From the NCBI GenBank assembly GCA_026391995.1, contig JAPLCY010000302.1:1-6420 (forward strand): a stretch of DNA of 6,420 nucleotides, read 5' to 3'. Source of the DNA: Candidatus Auribacterota bacterium. Lineage in GTDB: Bacteria; Auribacterota; Tritonobacteria; UBA1439. Numbering within the stretch: the first letter of the stretch is position 1; each line of letters opens with the position of its first letter. This document shows positions 1-5,526 of this stretch, in pieces. Both the position numbers and the translations under genes were made by a program. Below the pieces are notes generated by a model. The model did not search any database. It saw only the letters and a program-made list of their open reading frames with translations, and was not told the origin of the DNA.

Positions 1-55
1 GGCCGCCATTGCGGCATGCCTCGCGCGACTCGTCAAATCGGGGCGGGCCGCGGCG

Positions 56-71
56 CACCGCTTCCGCGGTG
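56..71 (-). terminator. Hairpin just after the sigma-54 activator gene, possible weak terminator
   Basis: A perfect 6-bp stem (CACCGC/GCGGTG) with a four-base loop that reads GGAA on the minus strand, a GNRA-type tetraloop, begins 7 bases after the stop codon of the activator gene. It has no following T-run, so it is not a classical intrinsic terminator. It could protect the 3' end or assist Rho-dependent termination. A second small hairpin (GCCGC/GCGGC, loop of four) sits at 2-15. Nothing else can be supported in bases 1-78. Confidence 0.3.
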
Positions 72-78
72 AGACGTA

Positions 79-1515
79 CTACAGGACACAGTGACCCTCA
101 GGTCCGTCGGCTAATAATTCCGGCTCCCCGCCCCGGCCCCCTATCTTCTTGTAAAGACCGTAACGGCTTATCCCGAGGCGCTTCGCGGCTCTGGTCTTAT
201 TGCCGCCGCAGGAGTCGAGGTTCGCCTTGATGAATTCACGCTCGAATTCGCGCAACGCTTCCCTGAGCGGCGCCTCTCCGCCCCGGTGCCCCGGCTTGAG
301 CGGGCGGCAGGTGATCTTGCGGGAAAGCTCGCCGGCCTCGATCATCCCGCCCCCCTCGTGCATCGCCACCAGCCGCTCGATCTCATTCTCAAGTTCCCGC
401 ACATTGCCTTTGAATTCGTATGATTTCAGAACCTCCATCGCCCCCGCGGTGAAGCCGCGTATTCCCCTCCGCATCCTTCCGGCATGAGTGGCGAGGAAAT
501 GCTTTGCGAGGAGGGGAATATCTTCGGGTCGCTCGCGGAGCGCCGGCATGCGGATCGGAAACACGCTCAGCCGGTAGTAGAGATCCCTCCGAAAGCGCCC
601 TCTCCTCACCTCGTCTTCGAGCGTGCGGTTGGTCGCGACAATGACCCTCATGTCGATCTTCAGCTCGCGCGTCCCGCCGATTGGGCGGATCACACCGCTC
701 TCGAGGACCCTGAGTAGTTTTGCCTGCATCGCCGGTGTGCAGTCGGCGATCTCATCGAGGAACACGGTGCCCCCATTGGCAACCTCAAAAAGCCCGCGCC
801 TCTCCGCCAGTGCCCCCGTGAAGGCGCCCCTGCAGTGTCCGAAGAGCTCGCTCTCGAGCAATCCATCGGGCATGGCCGCGCAGTTCTGCGCGAGAAAGAT
901 CTTCCGGTGCCGCGCGCTCCTGGAATGAATCGCCTGCGCCACAAGCTCCTTGCCCGTGCCGGTCTCCCCCTCGATGAGGATGGTGCTCGACCCCCGGGCG
1001 GCCTTTTCCACCAGGCGCCGGACGCCGTGGATCGCATCCGTGGATCCGAGTATCTCCCGCGTCCCCCATCTTACCTGATCTGATTCCGCCCCATTGGTCA
1101 ATGCCGTGAACGGGAGTTGATCCTGTCCGGCAGAGGCCGGGGCCTCCGGCGACAGGGGGCGACCTTCACCATCCGCATAGATCACGCCGACGAGTCGCTC
1201 CCCCACTCGCAGCGGCACACACAGCATAAAGCCGCGTTGACGGCCGCCGATGCCGCCCTCGTAAAGCATCGGCTCTACGCGGCGGGCAGTATCGCAGCCT
1301 GCGACCGCACTTCCGATTCGCCCGGCACGGGAGATAACCTCTGCACAGAAGTCGGCGGAGACATCGCCGGAACGGTCCTTCGGCATGCCGTCTTCGGCGG
1401 CAATCCGCCACTCCCCGCCCGACCCGGCGCGGAGAAGTAACATTCCGCACCGCGCGCCGGTAAGCGCGATGAATGACCGGAACATGGAATGCGCGAGGCC
1501 GATGTGATCTTCCAT
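79..1515 (-). CDS. Sigma-54-dependent transcriptional activator, GAF-AAA+-Fis HTH
   Basis: This is a bacterial enhancer-binding protein of 478 residues that uses ATP hydrolysis to open promoters held by RNA polymerase with sigma-54. Residues about 8-120 look like a GAF sensor domain (ending MLCVPLRVGERLVGVIYADG). Residues about 150-385 are the AAA+ domain: Walker A GETGTGKE (183-190), the sigma-54 contact loop GAFTGA intact (230-235), Walker B VFLDE (251-255), sensor I VIVATNR (291-297), the FRRDLYYRL segment with the arginine-finger region (308-316), and sensor II FKGNVREL (368-375). Residues 439-458 form a Fis-type helix-turn-helix (NKTRAAKRLGISRYGLYKKI). Every motif needed for activity is present. 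The start is supported by a strong Shine-Dalgarno AAGGAG (1521-1526), 5 bases before ATG. There is no receiver domain, so control is probably by a ligand on the GAF domain, as known for NifA, FhlA and NorR. The ligand and targets cannot be read from the sequence. The gene may be autoregulated from the -24/-12 site upstream. Confidence 0.95.
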   Translation of the reverse strand: MEDHIGLAHSMFRSFIALTGARCGMLLLRAGSGGEWRIAAEDGMPKDRSGDVSADFCAEVISRAGRIGSAVAGCDTARRVEPMLYEGGIGGRQRGFMLCVPLRVGERLVGVIYADGEGRPLSPEAPASAGQDQLPFTALTNGAESDQVRWGTREILGSTDAIHGVRRLVEKAARGSSTILIEGETGTGKELVAQAIHSRSARHRKIFLAQNCAAMPDGLLESELFGHCRGAFTGALAERRGLFEVANGGTVFLDEIADCTPAMQAKLLRVLESGVIRPIGGTRELKIDMRVIVATNRTLEDEVRRGRFRRDLYYRLSVFPIRMPALRERPEDIPLLAKHFLATHAGRMRRGIRGFTAGAMEVLKSYEFKGNVRELENEIERLVAMHEGGGMIEAGELSRKITCRPLKPGHRGGEAPLREALREFEREFIKANLDSCGGNKTRAAKRLGISRYGLYKKIGGRGGEPELLADGPEGHCVL

Positions 1516-1634
1516 GACTTCTCCTTCAAGTTAGGGTATGGAACCACTCTTACACATTCGCGAGATAATTTGATGATCATGGATTTTCAACGCTGATGCA
1601 TTTTGATTCGGCAACATGGATTAGAAGAGAAGGT

Positions 1635-1650
1635 AGCATAATGCATGCCA
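1635..1650 (-). promoter_or_regulatory. Putative sigma-54 (-24/-12) promoter of the activator gene
   Basis: The minus strand reads TGGCATGCATTATGCT. Compared with the family consensus TGGCACGNNNNTTGCW, the invariant GG (-24) and GC (-12) dinucleotides are both present with exactly the right spacing, and only two of the specified positions differ (C to T, and the first T of TTGC to A). The predicted transcription start is near 1624, which gives an untranslated leader of roughly 110 bases before the ATG at 1515. It lies directly upstream of a gene for a sigma-54 activator, which supports autoregulation or control by a related activator. A chance match is possible because only two dinucleotides are strictly required. 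Confidence 0.55.
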
Positions 1651-1730
1651 ACCAGGCGGGATAATGAGGCGTTCTGTGGATTTTAACTTATTGGAACAAC
1701 GTAGGATAGGTATTAACGCCATGGCGACTG

Positions 1731-1788
1731 AACAGGGCAGCAGCACGGTTGGGTGGATTGCTCATTTTTCGAGCACTCCTGCCCTGTT
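1731..1788. repeat. Nested inverted repeat between kinase and activator genes
   Basis: Two perfect 10-base arms, AACAGGGCAG (1731-1740) and CTGCCCTGTT (1779-1788), enclose 38 bases. Inside is a second hairpin, TGCTC (1759-1763) with GAGCA (1771-1775) around a 7-base loop. Two readings fit. First, it could be an enhancer (upstream activating sequence) for the sigma-54 promoter: it sits about 107-164 bases upstream of the predicted start, the usual range for such sites. Second, it could be a transcription-end structure after the kinase gene, whose stop is at 1812-1814. In the plus direction the right arm runs into five T residues (1787-1791), terminator-like. In the minus direction, that of the kinase gene, there is no T-run. 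The long loop argues against a simple intrinsic terminator either way. Confidence 0.55.
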
Positions 1789-1811
1789 TTTGAGCAGATC
1801 AGAGAGCGAGA

Positions 1812-3785
1812 CTATACCGCTGTGCGCCCCAGGGAAAAACCGGGTATGGCAACCAAAACCGTCATCCCCTTACCCGTGCCGGGGGACTCAGCCCAGATAC
1901 GCCACCCATGGAGGTCGACTATCTTCCGGCTTATGGTCAGCCCCAGGCCAAGCCCTGCCTCGCTCGGATAGCGCTGATAGTGCTTGTCAAATATCCGCTC
2001 CAGGTACCTCGGCTCGAGCCCCCTCCCCCGGTCGGCAACCGATATAACGAGCTCGCCCCCATCGCGCCGTGCGACGATCATGACCGGGGCCGAATGAGAG
2101 AACTTAATGGCATTATCCACAAGCTGGCGCATAAGCTGAATAAACTTCTCGGCGTCGGCGTCGATCAGAACATTCCGCGGCTCTACCGAAAAGGAGAGCG
2201 TGACCCCCCGCTCGCGGGCCTGTGCCTTGTACTCCTCGACAACGGCCCTCAGGACCGGTTCGACAGCGGCCGGCCCTTTCTTCATCGGCACCATCCCCGC
2301 CTCGAACGCGGCGCACTCCATGAGAGAATCGAGATTCCTCCTGAGCCTGATAATTTCAGATTCGATCATCGCGATCCCGAGCCGCTCCCCGTCGCTTTCG
2401 CCGCCCCGCAGCGTCTTCTTGAGCAGCTCCAGCCCCATCTGGATCTTCGCGGTGGGGGCCTTCAATTCATGGGAGACATCGGTGAGGATATCGTCCCTCA
2501 TCCGGTCCAGGCTCCGCCGCTCGCGAATATCCACCAGCATGGCGTAACTCCCCCGGAAGCGTCCCCCCTCGTCGCGGACGGGGGCCGCGGACACCTGGAG
2601 CGGGACCACATCCCCCCCCTTGGAGCGCATGCGCAGCTCATAGCGACTGTACTCCCCGCGCTTTCTGCGGCGCCACGTCCTCTGCAGGATCGGCCGGTCG
2701 CGCTCATCAAGGAAGCTGTCCACCCGGAGGCCGATCATCTCCCCAGCCGTGTAGCCGAGCATCCGGCAGAAACTGCGGTTCACAAACCTGAACATCAGAT
2801 TCTCATCGATGTGCGCCAATCCCTCGTCCATCTTCTCGACCAGGTCGCGGTACTGTCGCTCTGACGCGCGGAGCGCCTCCGCGGCGTGCTCGAGGGGGGT
2901 CATGTCAATGTAGTGGGCGATCCGACCCCCCGCCAGCGGTCCGCGGGTGAGCGGCGTGCTCCAGTAGTGAAGCACCCGGTGACGTCTCCCCGGCCCCTCC
3001 TTTACTTCACAGCGGAGCCGGTGGATATGGCTCTTGTGCTGATACGCAGAGAGCACCTCGCGCGTGAACTCCCCGGGGTTCAGAATAATCCTTTCTATCT
3101 GCTCATGAATGAATGTGCGCACGTCCGTCCCGAGAACGCCCTTACGCCGGATGCCGAAGAACTCCTCCATGGCGCGGTTCATCCAGATGATCCTGGAGTC
3201 GGGGCTGATGATGAAGAGGCCGCTTCCGAGCGAGTCTATCCCGTCCTCGAGGATGCTCCGCACCGTGTCCTCGCTCTGGCGGCGCTCGATCGCCCCCCCG
3301 AGCATGTTGGCGGTCGCCTGGAGGGAATCCAGCTCCGCGCGCGACCAGCGGCGGGGGGTCGCGCAATCGTCGAACCCGAGAAATCCCGCCCATTCCTTGT
3401 TCACAAAGATGGGGACAAGGGCGATCGCGAGGATATCCTGACTGCGGAGCATTGCGCGAAGCGCGGGGGAGAGATCCTTCACGAGGCCGTGGAACGGCTT
3501 CCGGCTCAGGTGATCGCGCAAGCCCCTGAACCTGGCCGATCGCAGTCCCTGGAGCTCCGCGTTGTCAATCTGTGGCGTCACCCCCGGCGCGACCCACTCA
3601 CAGCGCTGTGATGAAACCAGCTCGCCTTTGGGATTGCGGTGGTTCTCGAAGTAGTACACCCGGCTCACCCCCGTGGCCTTTCCGAGGCTCCTGAGGAGCG
3701 CCTTCAACGCCCGCCCGAGGTCGGCCTCCCTGAAGAGGGCTGCGGCCGATTGCGCGAGCGCGCCAAGTATCCGTTCAGTACTCAT
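1812..3785 (-). CDS. Soluble GAF-PAS-PAS sensor histidine kinase
   Basis: This is a 657-residue two-component sensor kinase that should autophosphorylate a histidine and pass the phosphate to a response regulator. Residues about 5-168 resemble a GAF domain (ending in ELDSLQATANMLGGAIERR). PAS domain 1 is at about 172-296 (IISPDSRIIWMNRAMEEFFGI) and PAS domain 2 at about 306-422 (FRFVNRSFCRMLGYTAGEMIG). The HisKA dimerisation domain (about 423-495) has the phospho-accepting His439 in DVSHELKAP. The ATPase domain (about 545-650) has the N box around Asn558 (LVDNAIKF), the G1 box DRGRG (585-589), the F box IFDKHYQR (598-605) and the G2 box GLGLGL (611-616), all intact. No membrane segment or signal peptide is visible, so it should sense a cytoplasmic signal. 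It has no fused receiver, and no receiver protein is encoded in the window. The gene follows the radical SAM gene by 50 bases and may be co-transcribed with it. The ribosome-binding site is weak: GGAG about 11 bases before ATG. Confidence 0.93.
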   Translation of the reverse strand: MSTERILGALAQSAAALFREADLGRALKALLRSLGKATGVSRVYYFENHRNPKGELVSSQRCEWVAPGVTPQIDNAELQGLRSARFRGLRDHLSRKPFHGLVKDLSPALRAMLRSQDILAIALVPIFVNKEWAGFLGFDDCATPRRWSRAELDSLQATANMLGGAIERRQSEDTVRSILEDGIDSLGSGLFIISPDSRIIWMNRAMEEFFGIRRKGVLGTDVRTFIHEQIERIILNPGEFTREVLSAYQHKSHIHRLRCEVKEGPGRRHRVLHYWSTPLTRGPLAGGRIAHYIDMTPLEHAAEALRASERQYRDLVEKMDEGLAHIDENLMFRFVNRSFCRMLGYTAGEMIGLRVDSFLDERDRPILQRTWRRRKRGEYSRYELRMRSKGGDVVPLQVSAAPVRDEGGRFRGSYAMLVDIRERRSLDRMRDDILTDVSHELKAPTAKIQMGLELLKKTLRGGESDGERLGIAMIESEIIRLRRNLDSLMECAAFEAGMVPMKKGPAAVEPVLRAVVEEYKAQARERGVTLSFSVEPRNVLIDADAEKFIQLMRQLVDNAIKFSHSAPVMIVARRDGGELVISVADRGRGLEPRYLERIFDKHYQRYPSEAGLGLGLTISRKIVDLHGWRIWAESPGTGKGMTVLVAIPGFSLGRTAV

Positions 3786-3835
3786 ACGATCAATGGCTCC
3801 GGTCGTGATTTTTTCTGCACCCCGCGGCGATTTTT

Positions 3836-5299
3836 TTAATGAGGCAGCGCGATGGCATTGTCCGCGTATGCCGTAAAGGCGTCGTCCCGCATCGATGTCG
3901 GTTCCTGGTTGAAGACCATTTCGTAGAGCGCGAGGAACTTCCGCTTGAACTCGCTGAACGACCTCACGCGGCGCGCCGAGCGCAGGAGAAAGCTGGGGCG
4001 CATATGGTAGCTCAGGTAGGCGCGGCGCGCGAGGCGGTCAACCTCCCCGTTCGTCAGTCCGGTCCACGGCCGCGCCAGCACCTGCTCCTCGACGTTCCCG
4101 AGGATGTACTCGCGCCAGTAGTCATAGCCGGTTTCCTCCACAAGGCGCCGCCAGAGGGGGGTGAGCGGCTTGGCGAGCGTCTTCGAGAACTGCACGTAGT
4201 CGAGGTCGAGCCGCTTGGCGAAGCGGAGCGTCTGGCGCACCGTATCGCGCGTCTCGCCCGGGGCGCCTATGAGAAAGAAACCGAGCGGCCGTATCCCGAG
4301 CTCCTTCGTCATCCGGATCGTGTCCTCGATCCGCCCTAGTGTGACACCCTTGTTAACCCGATCCAGTATCTCCTGCGAGCCCGATTCGAGGCCGTAGTAA
4401 ATCCTGCGGCAGCCCGCCGCCTTCATCTCCGCGAGCAATATCTCGTCCACGGAGTCCACCCGCGCGCGGCATGCCCACTCGAGGTCCATCGCCTTTTCCC
4501 TCAACAGGCGACATATCTCGAGGGTCCGGGCCCTGAGGCAGGGGAACTCGTAGTCGAAGATGTCGATCTCGCGCACGCCGTACCTCGTGTAGCACTCCTC
4601 CATCTCCGCCACGACGGTGGCGGGGCTGCGCGGGGCGTAGCGTGTCCCCCCCGCCTCGCAGAAGAGACAGCGCCGGGGACACCCGAGGGAAGTCACCATG
4701 ACCGTGAAGTTCCGCCGCTCGGTGGGGAACTCCGCGTAGCGCTCGTTCGGCAGCAGGTGCCGGGCAGGGTTCGGAAACTTGTCGAAATCAATCTCGAGAT
4801 CATGAGGCGTAACGACAACCCTCCCCCCCTCCTTGTACACGAGCCCCGGCACCACGGCGAACCGCCTCCCCCCCTCGAGCTCCTCCAGGAGCCCCGGGAG
4901 GGTGTGATACGCGTGCTCCACGACGCCGAAGTCGATCTCCTCAGGCATCACCGACTCCCGCGGGTACACGCGGAGGTTGTAGCCGCCCACCACCACGGGC
5001 ACCTTGAGGTGTTGCTTCAGGTACCGTATCCAGTCGAGCGTTTCCCGGAACATGTAGGTGGTCATCATGAAACCGATGATGTCTGGCTTGAACTCACGGA
5101 GACGGGTGAGCGTGGCCTCCCTGCTGAGGCCGAGGGTGCGGGCGTCGACGATCGTCACCTCATGCCCCGCCCGCTCGGCGATGCCCGCCACCCAGGCCAG
5201 GCTCAGGGGGGGGAAGAGGCCGAAGAATCGCTGCACAATCTTGAGATTCTCCTCGTGCAGCTTGTAGGAAAAGGGGTTGAATACCAGTCCAAGGCGCAT
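3836..5299 (-). CDS. B12-binding-domain radical SAM protein
   Basis: This is a 487-residue enzyme of the cobalamin-binding-type radical SAM group, which includes BchE, HpnP and P-methylase-like proteins. Residues about 1-145 look like a B12-binding Rossmann fold: MRLGLVFNP start, PPLSLAWVAGIAERAGHEVTIVDA region, KPDIIGFMM strand and VPVVVGG strand. The classical DxHxxG cobalamin-ligand motif is not evident, which is common in this group. The radical SAM domain (about 195-400) carries the cluster motif CxxxCxxC as Cys207, Cys211 and Cys214 (GCPRRCLFC). It also has WACRARVD (275-282), YYGLESGSQEILD (301-313) and PLGFFLIGAPGET (338-350), all typical of the family. It probably catalyses a methylation, cyclisation or rearrangement in a cofactor, lipid or natural-product pathway, but the substrate cannot be inferred. 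I chose the ATG at 5299 because the frame open further upstream runs through the tRNA gene. The possible Shine-Dalgarno GGAGAGG (5312-5318) is rather far away, at 12 bases. Confidence 0.92.
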   Translation of the reverse strand: MRLGLVFNPFSYKLHEENLKIVQRFFGLFPPLSLAWVAGIAERAGHEVTIVDARTLGLSREATLTRLREFKPDIIGFMMTTYMFRETLDWIRYLKQHLKVPVVVGGYNLRVYPRESVMPEEIDFGVVEHAYHTLPGLLEELEGGRRFAVVPGLVYKEGGRVVVTPHDLEIDFDKFPNPARHLLPNERYAEFPTERRNFTVMVTSLGCPRRCLFCEAGGTRYAPRSPATVVAEMEECYTRYGVREIDIFDYEFPCLRARTLEICRLLREKAMDLEWACRARVDSVDEILLAEMKAAGCRRIYYGLESGSQEILDRVNKGVTLGRIEDTIRMTKELGIRPLGFFLIGAPGETRDTVRQTLRFAKRLDLDYVQFSKTLAKPLTPLWRRLVEETGYDYWREYILGNVEEQVLARPWTGLTNGEVDRLARRAYLSYHMRPSFLLRSARRVRSFSEFKRKFLALYEMVFNQEPTSMRDDAFTAYADNAIALPH

Positions 5300-5359
5300 T
5301 GCCGCGTCGTACCTCTCCGGCTCCGGTGACGGGAGCACATACGGAAGGAAATAGTAACG

Positions 5360-5433
<74 letters not shown>

Positions 5434-5453
5434 TTAAAACCACCGTATTTACC

Positions 5454-5481
5454 ATTATATAATCAGAGAAGGGGAGTGCAA
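5454..5481 (-). promoter_or_regulatory. Putative sigma-70-type promoter for tRNA-Gly
   Basis: On the minus strand a perfect -10 hexamer TATAAT (5454-5459) follows a TTGCAC -35-like element (5476-5481; matches TTGACA at the first three positions) after a 16-base spacer. Transcription would begin near 5447, about 13 bases before the tRNA's 5' end. The -10 box and position are good; the -35 is only a partial match. Confidence 0.6.
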
Positions 5482-5482
5482 C

Positions 5483-5503
5483 AAAAAAGCGCCCTCCGGG
5501 TGC
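5483..5503 (-). terminator. Possible weak intrinsic terminator facing the tRNA promoter
   Basis: On the minus strand, GCACCC and GGGCGC pair around a GGA loop with one A-C mismatch (5489-5503), followed immediately by six T residues (5483-5488). This has the form of a short intrinsic terminator. It would stop leftward transcription that is antisense to the plus-strand TPR gene before it enters the tRNA promoter. The stem is short and imperfect, so it could be chance. Confidence 0.3.
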
Positions 5504-5514
5504 GTGCCCTTCGC

Positions 5515-5520
5515 TATAAT
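5515..5520 (+). promoter_or_regulatory. Perfect -10 box (TATAAT) just before the TPR gene
   Basis: TATAAT ends 6 bases before the ATG at 5527, so transcription would be expected to start at or next to the start codon. No -35 hexamer is recognisable 16-18 bases upstream (that stretch reads CCCTCC), and no extended TG motif precedes it. No Shine-Dalgarno sequence lies between the box and the ATG, so if this promoter is real the mRNA would be leaderless or nearly so. Confidence 0.4.
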
Positions 5521-5526
5521 ACGGCC

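Noticed and set aside
1664..2047. Plus-strand open frame of 127 codons starting in the kinase-activator gap
   Set aside because: Its second half is antisense to the kinase C-terminus and its first half crosses the inverted repeat; no domain and no convincing start. A small plus-strand RNA ending at the T-run near 1791 cannot be excluded but is not supported.
1908..2864. Plus-strand open frame of 318 codons
   Set aside because: It is antisense to the kinase PAS2, HisKA and ATPase domains, whose motifs are intact on the minus strand; its His/Pro/Leu/Arg-rich product has no family resemblance.
2886..3611. Plus-strand open frame of 241 codons
   Set aside because: It is antisense to the kinase GAF and PAS1 domains and has no recognisable domain.
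3786..3835. Possible terminator or promoter between the radical SAM and kinase genes
   Set aside because: The A/T runs here are not preceded by a stable hairpin on the minus strand, and no -35/-10 or -24/-12 pair is recognisable.
4757..5329. Plus-strand open frame of 190 codons
   Set aside because: It is antisense to the B12-binding half of the radical SAM protein and is a compositional shadow.
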